Positions 50,501 to 58,133 of a stretch of DNA of 64,000 nt are shown in pieces. Position numbers and translations under genes: made by a program. Below the pieces are notes generated by a model. It did no database searches. It was not told the origin of the DNA and saw only the letters and a program-made list of their open reading frames with translations. How positions within the stretch are numbered: position 1 is the first letter of the stretch; each line of letters opens with the position of its first letter. Source of the DNA: a filamentous cyanobacterium CCP3. Lineage in GTDB: Bacteria > Cyanobacteriota > Cyanobacteriia > Phormidesmidales > Phormidesmidaceae. Where the stretch lies: positions 1 to 64,000 of the forward strand of contig PYGV01000003.1 in NCBI GenBank assembly GCA_003022385.1, given 5' to 3'.

Positions 50501-51286
50501 GCCTTCATGGATGCCCTAGCTGGCTACCGGCGGTCTTTGGGCTTGAGGGCACTCTCCATCAACTGGGGTCCCTGGTCGCAGAGCGGTATGGCGGCGGCTC
50601 TGCAAAATCGGGAACAGGCCCGATGGGCCAGTCGGGGGGTCAGTTTAATCGAACCGCAGCAGGGACTGGCGATTTTAGGTCAGCTCTTGACTACCGAAGC
50701 GCCCCAGGTCGCTGTTTTGCCGGTCGACTGGGAACGCTATCTCTCCCAGGTGCCGCCAGACCTCGACCTCAGCTTCTTAGAGCAGGTCGTCAGCCTGGCT
50801 TCTACTGCGGCGCAGCCCCCCCAGCTGTGGCTGGATCTACAGCAAACTCCAGCCCACAGGCGCAAATCTTTCCTGACGCAACGACTCCAAGATTTGCTGG
50901 CCAAGGTGATGGGGCTATCTCCCAACCAAATCAATCCCCAGCGAGGGTTTGCCGACCTAGGAATGGACTCGCTGATGGCGGTTGAAATGCGTAACCTGCT
51001 CCAGACCAATCTGGGCTGCGCGGTCCCGACAACACTAGCCTTTGACTACCCCACCGTAGAGGCCCTGGTGGACTACTTTTTGGAGACGCTGGAGTTTGAA
51101 GCTGACCCTGGAGATCCAGCAGCGACTGGCAATGACGCTTCCACCAATGGGGGACCAGATTCGCTGCCCATCGCTACCTCAGGCCCTCAGGCGGAGCCGC
51201 CAACTGACTTAGACGATCTCTCAGCCGACGATTTAGCCGATCTGCTGGCCCAGGAACTATCGATGATTACCGAGGAGAAAGCCTGA
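44525..51286 (+). CDS. Type I PKS, one fully reducing module (module 4)
   Basis: 2,253 residues from ATG 44525, one base after the previous stop, with GGAGGT eight bases upstream; the frame extends to a TTG at 44510, which is not needed. Order: N-terminal docking coil (residues 8-35, AQQRILLALDDAVKKLE), KS (DTACSSS, EAHGTGT, KTNFGHLE), AT (GHSVGE, HAFH: malonyl), DH, ER, KR, ACP (GMDSL) and a C-terminal docking tail (LDDLSADDLADLLAQEL). The DH motif reads HQIYQQGIVP, with Gln where Gly is usual. The ER is of the form with [15 protein letters not shown] and GGVGQAAVQIAQ. The KR has VDD, Pro144- and Asn148-equivalents of B-type KRs. It adds one saturated C2 unit. Confidence 0.96.
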   Translation: MSPSANATGQLSAQQRILLALDDAVKKLETFEKEKSEPIAIVGMGCRFPGGATDLDRYWQLLQNGVDAITPVPRDRWDSEAYYDPDPAAPGKTYSRYGGFLDQIDQFDPQFFGISPREAQSIDPQQRLLLEVSWEALESSGSVPNPQIVSKTGVFVGITTNDYARLLTPTGDLDPIDAYYLTGNPLNAVAGRLAYTYGFQGPCMAIDTACSSSLVAVHLAVQSLRLGECDRALAGGVNMILTPENTVALSKAQMLSADGRCKTFDASADGIVRGEGCGVVVLKRLSDAIAKGDQILAIIRGSAVNQDGRSGGFTVPNKLAQQALLKQALQAAKVTPEAIDYVEAHGTGTPLGDPIELRALGEVLGQGRPVDAPLKVGSVKTNFGHLESAAGIAGLIKVVLSLQHNTLPPHLHFRDPNPHIDWQQLPIQVLAEGTAWPRTAQPRLAGVSSFGASGTNAHVIVGEAPVISAQPPVEPDRPLHLMALSARSESALDDLIERYRTHLSVSTPLSLGDLCFSANTGRGHFDYRLCLLVNSTEQLQTRLSEALHPSSADPGLLRGPLAEAVPVAFLFTGQGSQYVGMGRALYEQQPTFRRALDQCSALLNAELGLSLVDLLYGAAANEVTLNQTVYTQPALFAVEYALAQLWLSWGVRPDVVMGHSVGEYVAACIAGVFSLEDGLKLIAARGRLMQSLPAGGSMVSILASQDTVQTYLAPHAGDVAIAAINGPSSTVISGTETALAAITTKLEQAGIKCKPLAVSHAFHSALMEPMLAKFEQVANTIAMQPPRLKLVSNLTGQLAGADIATAAYWCRHVREPVQFAAGMGAVSALGCGAYLEIGPKPILLGMGRQCIDAENSLWLPSLRPPQEDWATLLTALGQLYVQGVAIDWVGFDQDYGRQRQALPTYPFQRQRYWVEAASGGYSGGAQPQRSNSQAHPLLGARCRLATMAAPYFEAHLSLSNPDYLVDHQIYQQGIVPATAYIEMGLAAGKTVLKQTQLQLTDVSIQQPLPLTSGQSTPVQVVLQATDKAGTSAVSSYDAAYGFEVFSLKASSGSSTEPVWTRHAAGRVSPLPAAEVAPAPIDPNVLQSAYPEKISVSAYYQRLGQRGMAYGPSFQGIEALWKGPEGVLGRVQLPTVTSADSSYCIHPALLDACFQVLGAVVNDGQTDAYLPVAIEAVNLYGTMPKQVWSQVQLHPAERSKRRQLSADLVLWNDAGEAIATLRGLTLKQVPQRVLQRLLQPSFDEWLYRLDWQPLTPAVIKNANPKRWLVLGDAGGTDTALVERLTQDGDQCLQVRIGNAYRQISETEFELDPAKPEQFQQLLDSLATLGLRLDGAIHLLGATPAATLESSSVMAAQRLGCGSLLHLAQAIVQTQASTRPRLWVVTRAAQAIANSTIAKPQFGSLWGMGRVLAVEHPDLQCTCLDLEERAAADFEQDAAFLAAEIKASDRHTQLAYRQQQRYGARLVRYRSAPLSAGAGLTVLDSPYQLRIREYGVLENLQLVPMQRQAPGPTEVEIAVRAVGLNFRDVLNALGMLREFTEQMGITDTADLPFGGECAGIITAVGDQVDHLQVGDAVIAAQTIGSLASHVVVPAAFVVKKPAAISFEAAATIPTTFLTAFYGLHHLAQLKAGERILIHAASGGVGQAAVQIAQSLGAEVWGSASEPKWATLKDQGLTQVFNSRTLDFAEQVSALTQGGGVDVVLNSLNGDFIPASLSALGQGGRFVEIGKLGIWSAEQVAEAYPNVTYLPFDLLDISLATPEVINTLLLQVMKRFEQGQYAPLPHKIFPIQQGVEAFRYMAQAKHIGKVVISLPAPQPETNGQAGNGRSTTTLMTTAPISAQATYLVTGGLGALGLQVAQWLGQQGAKQLVLTGRRSPSEAAQTSIEQLRQAGVAVTVMATDVGQPAAIAELMTHIQSALPPLKGIFHAAGVVDDAIVMGQTWEHFERVMAAKVMGTWLLHEQTQGQELDYFVCFSSVSALVGSPGQANYAAANAFMDALAGYRRSLGLRALSINWGPWSQSGMAAALQNREQARWASRGVSLIEPQQGLAILGQLLTTEAPQVAVLPVDWERYLSQVPPDLDLSFLEQVVSLASTAAQPPQLWLDLQQTPAHRRKSFLTQRLQDLLAKVMGLSPNQINPQRGFADLGMDSLMAVEMRNLLQTNLGCAVPTTLAFDYPTVEALVDYFLETLEFEADPGDPAATGNDASTNGGPDSLPIATSGPQAEPPTDLDDLSADDLADLLAQELSMITEEKA

Positions 51287-54200
51287 TGAGTCAAACCACA
51301 AACACTGGTCAATCGCCTCAGCAGTTGATGAAGCAGGCACTCCTGGAGCTGCGGCAGATGCGCAGCAAGCTGGCTGCGATAGAAGCTGCTAAGCAAGAGC
51401 CGATTGCCATTATTGGTATGGGCTGCCGGTTTCCGGGTGGGGCCGACACCCCCGAGCGTTTTTGGCAGCTGTTGCAGAGTGGTGTAGATGCGATTTCTGA
51501 GGTGCCCCGCGATCGCTGGGACGTCAATGACTACTACGACTCTGACCCCGAGGCCGTAGGCAAAATGATGTCTCGCTACGGCGGTTTTGTCGATCCTCTC
51601 TACGAATTTGATCCTCATTTTTTTGGGCTGTCGCCGCGGGAAGCTATTACCCTTGACCCCCAGCAGCGGTTGCTGATGGAAGTGACCTGGGAAGCTCTAG
51701 AAGCGGCTGGCCTAGCCCCCGATCGCCTGAAAGGCAGTGCCACTGGCGTTTTTGTGGGCATTTGTACGAGCGACTACTCGCAGGTATTGCTGAAGCAAGG
51801 AGTCGCTGCCATCGACGCCTACTGGGGCACGGGCAACACCCACAGCGTTGCCGCTGGTCGATTGTCATACTCTCTAGGGCTACAGGGTCCCTGCATAGCG
51901 GTGGATACGGCCTGTTCATCTTCTCTGGTAACGGTGCATCTCGCTGTGCAGAGCCTGCGGGCAGGCGAGTGCCGGACTGCCCTGGCCGGAGGCGTCAACC
52001 GCATTATTACCCCCGAAGTGACGATCAATTTTTCTAAGGCCAACATGCTGGCCCCCGATGGTCGCTGCAAGACATTCGACGCCAGCGCCAACGGCTACGT
52101 TCGCGGCGAGGGCTGCGGCATGGTAGTGCTAAAGCGACTCACCGATGCCCTGGCGGACGGCGACCCAATTCAAGCGGTAATTCGCGGCTCGGCCATCAAC
52201 CAGGACGGTCGCAGCAGTGGTCTGACCGTACCGAATGGTCCCTCTCAGCAGGGATTGATTCGAGAGGCGCTGGCCAGTGGTGGCGTTGAGCCGGCTCAGG
52301 TCAGCTACATCGAAGCCCACGGCACGGGTACGGCTTTAGGAGACCCAATTGAGCTAGGGGCCCTGACGGGAGTATTTGGATCTAAGCGATCGCCGGATCA
52401 GCCCCTCTGGGTGGGATCAGTTAAAACCAACATTGGTCATCTGGAAGGGGCAGCGGGAATTGCCGGGCTGATTAAGACGGTGCTAGCGCTACAGCACCAG
52501 GAAATTCCGCCGCATCTGCACTTTCAACAGCCCACCCCCCACCTCGACTGGGAGCGCAGCCCGATTCAGGTGCCGACGGCCTCCCAGCCATGGCCTGCGG
52601 GCGACACGCCTCGAGTGGCGGGGGTGAGTTCTTTTGCTTTTAGCGGCACCAACGCCCATGTGGTGCTGGCCGAAGCGCCACGTCAAATGGTTGAAGCCAG
52701 GCTGGAGCGCCCCCGGCACCTGCTGACCCTTTCGGCCAAGTCGGGTGCGGCCTTAGATCAGATGGTGACCGAGTACCACCAGTATTTAGAAGCTCATCCA
52801 AAGATCGCCATTGGCGATCTGTGCTCGACCACCAACCAGGGGCGATCACACTTCGAGCATCGGCTAGGGGTAGTCACCGATTCTCGCGCCACCCTGCTGA
52901 CCCAGCTCCAGGAACTCAGCCAGGGGCAGATGCCAACGGGAGCGGTGCGGGAAATGACCGATGGTTCCCTCAACCTGGCGTTTCTCTTTACTGGGCAAGG
53001 ATCTCAGTATGTCGGCATGGGTCGACAGCTCTACGAGACTCAGCCTGTGTTTAGGGCTGCTCTAGATCGGTGTAACCAGCTCCTGGAGCCCTACCTAGAG
53101 CAGTCTCTGCTGTCGGTACTGTACCCGGCGGAGGGCGAAACGTCACCCCTCGATCAAACCACTTACACTCAGCCTGCCCTGTTTTCTCTCGAATACGCCC
53201 TGGCCCAGCTGTGGCAGTCGTGGGGCATTCACCCCGAAGTGGTGATGGGCCACAGCGTTGGCGAATACGTCGCGGCCTGTGTTGCTGGCGTCTTCAGCCT
53301 AGAAGATGGCCTCAAGCTGATTGCGGCTCGCGGTCGGCTAATGCAGGCTCTCCCCTCTACTGGCAGCATGGTCGTGGTGATGGCTAGCGAGGCTGAGGTT
53401 CGATCGCTGATCGGAACAGCGCATCAAGACTGTGCGATCGCCGCCATCAACGGGCCGCAAAATACCGTTGTTTCTGGGCCCCAGGCTGCCCTTGAGCCCT
53501 TCTGCCAAATTCTTGCCCAAAAGGGCATTAAGACCACGCCGCTGACGGTTTCGCACGCGTTTCATTCTCCCCTGATGGAGCCAATGGTGGCCGACTTTAG
53601 GGCCATAGCGGCCACTGTCGCATACCAGGCGCCCCAGCTAGATATCGTTTCCAACCTCACGGGCCAGCTGGTCAATGGTTCAGATATCGCCGCTCCTGAC
53701 TACTGGTGTCGCCACATTTTGCAGCCGGTACGCTTTGCCGACAGCCTCAAAACCCTGCAAGAGCAGGGCTACGCTGACTTCCTTGAAATTGGGCCTAAGC
53801 CGGTGCTGGCGGGAATGGCCTATCACTGCCTCACCTCCGGAACCGCAGAATCGACAGTTCTGTTACCCAGCCTGCGGCCCAGCCAGGATGACTGGCTGGT
53901 GCTGCTGAACAGCCTGGCTCAACTCTACAGTCGGGGAGCCACGGTGGACTGGGTCGGCGTCAATCAAGGCTACGAATATCGTCGTCTGCCGCTGCCAACC
54001 TATCCCTTTCAGCGCCAGTGGTACGGGGTTGAGCTAGACGCGTCAAAACGATCGGCGGGGCGGATGCAGGCGCTTACCGCTGCGACTCACGTTCATCCCT
54101 TACTGGGGTACCGCTTGCCGTTAGCCGGTTCTCAAGAGCAACGATTTGCCACCGAATTTAGCCTGAGCGAGCACTCCTACCTGTCGGATCACCGTATCTA

Positions 54201-57200
54201 TCAGCAGGTACTTGTGCCCGCTACGGCCTATGTCGAGATGGGACTGGCGGCGGTACTGGCGACGCGATCGGCTCTCCCCTTACGGGTGCGGGGGTTATCA
54301 ATTCAGCAGCCCCTGATGCTGACGACCGAGGCCGCAAAGGGCGTTCAAGTAGCGTTACGACCGACTGAGACAGAGACCAGCCAGGCGGTTCTCAAGTCCT
54401 TTGCGTTCGAGATTTTTAGTCAGGAAGACGATCAGACCAACGCCCTAGCTGAAGATCAGACCCTTTGGACTCGTCACGCTCTGGGGCAAATCGATACGCT
54501 TGCTCAACCCCAGTCGCTGCCGATCGCTGTAGATATTCAGCAGCGTCTGGCGGAGTATCCCGAGTCCATCAATGTGGCTGAGTACTACCAGGCTTTGCAG
54601 CAGCGAGGGATGGAGTATGGCCCCTGTTTTCAAGGGATTCAGGCTCTCTGGCGAGGCGATCGGGGAGCAATGGGGCAGATTCAGCTGCCTCAGACGGCAA
54701 TGGCACCTGGTTATGGTGTCCACCCTGCACTGCTAGATGCCTGCTTGCAGGTGCTGGGCGCAGTAACTGGCGATCAGCTAGAGCAGAGTGATGATGCCTT
54801 TTTGCCCGTCACCATTGAGTCCTTCACGGTGTATCGCACTGTGCCCAACCAGGTTTGGAGTCAGGTCGAGGTAGAAACAGCGGCGAATCAGCAGCAGCTG
54901 TCGGCCAATATCACTGTGTTAGACACCGCAGGTGAGGTTGTAGCCCAGATGCAGGGGCTAGTGCTCAAGCGGTTGCCGAGACAGCTTTTGCAGAGCCTGC
55001 TGCAACCCAATTTGGAAGATTGGCTCTATCGACTGGACTGGCAACCGCTAGCGCCTCCTGCTGAGGTCACCGATGTAGCTCAGGGACAGTGGCTGATTTT
55101 CGGCGATCGAAATGGCGTTAGCGAGACTTTAATTCAGCAGCTCGAAGCAGCTGGTGCCAGCTGCATTCTAGTCACTCCGGGGTCTGAGTATCGCCACATT
55201 AGTGCCACCCAAATAGAGATCCATCCGCTTCAGCCCGAGCAGTTTCACCAGCTGGTGCAGTTTTGTAGTCAAGACACCGAGCAGCCCTGGGTGGGGATTG
55301 CCCACCTCTGGGGGCTAGAGACATCCGCTTCTGGTTCTGGTTCCAACCTAGAAGGTGAGTCAGCGGCAACGGTGGCTTATCTAGAGCAGGTCCAGGCCCA
55401 AAGCTGTGGCAGCGTACTGCATCTAGTGCAGGCCCTGGCCACAGCAAACTTGTCGACTTCGCCTCGCCTATGGCTAATTACCGCCGGAACGCAAACCGTA
55501 GGCGATGGCGTTACGACATGCCCCCAGGCTGGCTCCCTTTGGGGAATGGGACGGGTTTTGGCGTTTGAACATCCTGAACTAAGGTGCACCTGCCTCGATC
55601 TGGATGCCTCAGCAGCGGCGGTAGATGCTGCCCCCCTGCGCTCCGAACTACTGAGTATTGACGGGCAGGAAAATCAGCTGGCCTATCGTCAGGGGCAGCG
55701 GTTGGGGGCTCGTCTAGTCCGCTATCGATCCCCGGCGCTAGCCCAAGCGCCCGATCGCGTCGAGATTCCCAGGGAGCCTTTTCAGGTTCGCATTCGTGAC
55801 TACGGTATGCTCGAAAGCTTGCACTGCGTTCCCTTACAACGGCGACAGCTTGAGCCCCACGAGGTTGAAATTCAAGTACAGGCCGTTGGCCTAAACTTTC
55901 GGGACGTGCTGAACGCTCTGGGGGCGCTGCGGGAGTATACGGCAGCCATGGGGGTTACTGATACCGCTGATCTGCCCTTTGGTGGTGAATGTTCTGGGGT
56001 CGTCACCGCCGTCGGCGCTGATGTCAGCCATCTAACGGTAGGAGATGCGGTCATTGCCACCCAGACGATTGGCAGCCTCAGCAGCCACGTGATTGTGCCT
56101 GCGCCCTTCGTGGTGCTCAAGCCAGCCGCCCTCAGCTTTGAGGCAGCGGCGGCAATTCCGACCGCTTTCTTGACGGCCTACTATGGTCTCCACCATCAGG
56201 CCAAACTACGGGCCGGAGAGCGGATCTTGATTCATTCGGCGGCGGGGGGCGTAGGTCAGGCGGCCGTACAGATTGCTCAGTGGCTGGGGGCCGAGGTCTG
56301 GGGTACCGCCAGCCCCAGCAAGTGGTCAAAGCTGGAGGCTGCAGGCGTCACCCAGATCTTTAACTCTCGCACTACTGAGTTTGCCGAGGAGATGGCTGAA
56401 CTCACGGACGGCAAGGGGGTTGATGTTGTTCTGAATTGCCTTAACGGCGACTTCATTCCCAAAAGCCTCGATTGTTTGGGGAGTCAGGGCCGCTTTGTAG
56501 AAATTGGTAAGTTAGGGATTTGGAGTGCTGAGCAGATGTCTGCGGCTCGCCCTGACGTGGGCTATCACACCTTTGACCTGCTCGATATTTCGCTACAGAC
56601 TCCCGATTTGATCAGCACCCTCCTGCAAGACTTGATGGCGCTGTTTAGCCAGGGCGAGCTCTCTGTTTTGCCCTACACTAGCTTTGCCGCTGAGCAGATG
56701 GTCGATGCCTTTCGATTTATGGCCCAGGCCAAGCATGTGGGCAAGGTGGTGATTGCGATCGCCCCTGATCCAGTCCCAGAGGCAGACCAGGAGCCCGAAC
56801 AGACCCAAACGCTCCCCGAAGTTCAGGCAGAGGCAACTTATCTGATTACGGGCGGGTTAGGGGCACTGGGGCTGCAGGTGGCTCAGTGGCTAGTGCAGCA
56901 GGGCGCTCGGCAGCTAGTGCTGACGGGGCGGCGATCGCCCACTCCAGAGGCGCTAGCAATCCTAGAAAACTTAGATCAGCAGGGGGCTACCGTCGAAGTT
57001 CAGGCCACAGATATCAGCCAGCCTGCAGCGGTGGCAGCGCTGATGCAGCACATTGACACCACTCTGCCGCCCCTGAAAGGCATCTTTCATGCCGCTGGGG
57101 TACTAGACGATGGCCTGGTTGTGGGACAGACTTGGGAGCGGTTTGAACGGGTCATGGCAGCTAAAGTGACGGGTACCTGGTTGCTCCATGAATCGACCCT

Positions 57201-58026
57201 AGCCCTGCCGCTCGATTACTTCGTCTGCTTTTCATCGGTCGCCGCCCTGATGGGATCGCCGGGGCAGGCCAACTATGCCGCTGCTAACGCCTTTATGGAT
57301 GCTCTAGCTGCCTACCGACAGGGGCTGGGCCTGTCGGGGCTCTCGGTCAACTGGGGACCCTGGTCTCAAAGCGGAATGGCCGCCGCCCTGCAAAGCCGCG
57401 ATCAGGTCCGCTGGTCGACCCAGGGCGTGAGCATGATTGAGCCCGAGCAAGGGCTCACCCTATTGAGACAACTGATGGCTGCTGGGGTAGCTCAGGCCGC
57501 CGTTCTCCCCATTGACTGGTCTCGCTACTTAGCCCAAATGCCAACTGGTCTAAACCTCAGCGTTCTGTCGCAGCTAGCCGAGTCGGCGGCTCTAGGCGAG
57601 GCCGCCCCCCCCTGGCTCCGCATAGAACTGGAACAGGCCCCCTCGGAGGAACGCCTGGGCCTGCTGACCCGACAAATTCAGGCTCTCATCGCCAAGGTTC
57701 TGGGGTTGGAGTCGCCTGAGTTGGTGCAGCCCCGCGAACGCTTGTTTGACCTAGGCCTAGATTCTCTAATGGCGGTAGAACTCAAAAGCCGCCTGGAATC
57801 TAGCCTAGGCTGCGCGCTGCGCTCCACCTTAATTTTTGATTACCCCACCCCAGAAGCCCTGGCGAACTATCTATCTACTGAGGTGCTCTTTCCAGAAACG
57901 CCGTCTGCCCCTGTATCGGTAGAGCCTTCAATAGAACCTCCTCCGGTTTACCTCGAAAACCTGGAGGAACTGTCTGAGGATGAGGCCGAGGCTTTGCTCT
58001 TAGCGGAACTGGACCGGGTGACTTGA
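51286..58026 (+). CDS. Type I PKS, one fully reducing module (module 5)
   Basis: 2,246 residues. Its ATG shares one base with the previous TGA (TGATG) and has GAGGAGA upstream, so translation is coupled. N-terminal docking coil (QQLMKQALLELRQMRSKLA), KS (DTACSSS), AT (GHSVGE, HAFH: malonyl), DH (HRIYQQVLVP, Gln in place of Gly), ER (LPFGGECSGVVTAVG, GGVGQAAVQIAQ), KR (GVLDDG, SSVAALMGSPGQANY: B-type), ACP (GLDSL) and docking tail (LEELSEDEAEALLLAEL). High likeness to modules 4 and 6 in the ER and KR parts suggests an older duplication of this single-module gene. It adds one saturated C2 unit. Confidence 0.96.
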   Translation: MSQTTNTGQSPQQLMKQALLELRQMRSKLAAIEAAKQEPIAIIGMGCRFPGGADTPERFWQLLQSGVDAISEVPRDRWDVNDYYDSDPEAVGKMMSRYGGFVDPLYEFDPHFFGLSPREAITLDPQQRLLMEVTWEALEAAGLAPDRLKGSATGVFVGICTSDYSQVLLKQGVAAIDAYWGTGNTHSVAAGRLSYSLGLQGPCIAVDTACSSSLVTVHLAVQSLRAGECRTALAGGVNRIITPEVTINFSKANMLAPDGRCKTFDASANGYVRGEGCGMVVLKRLTDALADGDPIQAVIRGSAINQDGRSSGLTVPNGPSQQGLIREALASGGVEPAQVSYIEAHGTGTALGDPIELGALTGVFGSKRSPDQPLWVGSVKTNIGHLEGAAGIAGLIKTVLALQHQEIPPHLHFQQPTPHLDWERSPIQVPTASQPWPAGDTPRVAGVSSFAFSGTNAHVVLAEAPRQMVEARLERPRHLLTLSAKSGAALDQMVTEYHQYLEAHPKIAIGDLCSTTNQGRSHFEHRLGVVTDSRATLLTQLQELSQGQMPTGAVREMTDGSLNLAFLFTGQGSQYVGMGRQLYETQPVFRAALDRCNQLLEPYLEQSLLSVLYPAEGETSPLDQTTYTQPALFSLEYALAQLWQSWGIHPEVVMGHSVGEYVAACVAGVFSLEDGLKLIAARGRLMQALPSTGSMVVVMASEAEVRSLIGTAHQDCAIAAINGPQNTVVSGPQAALEPFCQILAQKGIKTTPLTVSHAFHSPLMEPMVADFRAIAATVAYQAPQLDIVSNLTGQLVNGSDIAAPDYWCRHILQPVRFADSLKTLQEQGYADFLEIGPKPVLAGMAYHCLTSGTAESTVLLPSLRPSQDDWLVLLNSLAQLYSRGATVDWVGVNQGYEYRRLPLPTYPFQRQWYGVELDASKRSAGRMQALTAATHVHPLLGYRLPLAGSQEQRFATEFSLSEHSYLSDHRIYQQVLVPATAYVEMGLAAVLATRSALPLRVRGLSIQQPLMLTTEAAKGVQVALRPTETETSQAVLKSFAFEIFSQEDDQTNALAEDQTLWTRHALGQIDTLAQPQSLPIAVDIQQRLAEYPESINVAEYYQALQQRGMEYGPCFQGIQALWRGDRGAMGQIQLPQTAMAPGYGVHPALLDACLQVLGAVTGDQLEQSDDAFLPVTIESFTVYRTVPNQVWSQVEVETAANQQQLSANITVLDTAGEVVAQMQGLVLKRLPRQLLQSLLQPNLEDWLYRLDWQPLAPPAEVTDVAQGQWLIFGDRNGVSETLIQQLEAAGASCILVTPGSEYRHISATQIEIHPLQPEQFHQLVQFCSQDTEQPWVGIAHLWGLETSASGSGSNLEGESAATVAYLEQVQAQSCGSVLHLVQALATANLSTSPRLWLITAGTQTVGDGVTTCPQAGSLWGMGRVLAFEHPELRCTCLDLDASAAAVDAAPLRSELLSIDGQENQLAYRQGQRLGARLVRYRSPALAQAPDRVEIPREPFQVRIRDYGMLESLHCVPLQRRQLEPHEVEIQVQAVGLNFRDVLNALGALREYTAAMGVTDTADLPFGGECSGVVTAVGADVSHLTVGDAVIATQTIGSLSSHVIVPAPFVVLKPAALSFEAAAAIPTAFLTAYYGLHHQAKLRAGERILIHSAAGGVGQAAVQIAQWLGAEVWGTASPSKWSKLEAAGVTQIFNSRTTEFAEEMAELTDGKGVDVVLNCLNGDFIPKSLDCLGSQGRFVEIGKLGIWSAEQMSAARPDVGYHTFDLLDISLQTPDLISTLLQDLMALFSQGELSVLPYTSFAAEQMVDAFRFMAQAKHVGKVVIAIAPDPVPEADQEPEQTQTLPEVQAEATYLITGGLGALGLQVAQWLVQQGARQLVLTGRRSPTPEALAILENLDQQGATVEVQATDISQPAAVAALMQHIDTTLPPLKGIFHAAGVLDDGLVVGQTWERFERVMAAKVTGTWLLHESTLALPLDYFVCFSSVAALMGSPGQANYAAANAFMDALAAYRQGLGLSGLSVNWGPWSQSGMAAALQSRDQVRWSTQGVSMIEPEQGLTLLRQLMAAGVAQAAVLPIDWSRYLAQMPTGLNLSVLSQLAESAALGEAAPPWLRIELEQAPSEERLGLLTRQIQALIAKVLGLESPELVQPRERLFDLGLDSLMAVELKSRLESSLGCALRSTLIFDYPTPEALANYLSTEVLFPETPSAPVSVEPSIEPPPVYLENLEELSEDEAEALLLAELDRVT

Positions 58027-58028
58027 CT

Positions 58029-58133
58029 ATGAAGGGTAACTTCAAATCGCCCAAACTGCTCCTTAGATTTACTTGGCCAGCCCTTTGTTTGTGCTTTTGC
58101 TTGCATCCATTGCCAACCCCACGGATTAGCTGA
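58029..58133 (+). CDS. 34-codon mini-ORF coupling PKS module 5 and module 6 genes
   Basis: ATG 58029 lies two bases after the module-5 stop. The frame runs 34 codons and ends in TGA at 58131-58133, whose last base begins the ATG of the next PKS (TGATG). The peptide begins MKGNFKSPKLLL and has a cysteine-rich hydrophobic middle (LCLCFCL). No ribosome site stands out. It may be a real leader peptide, or a chance frame that merely lets ribosomes carry on to the next gene. No function is known. Confidence 0.35.
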   Translation: MKGNFKSPKLLLRFTWPALCLCFCLHPLPTPRIS

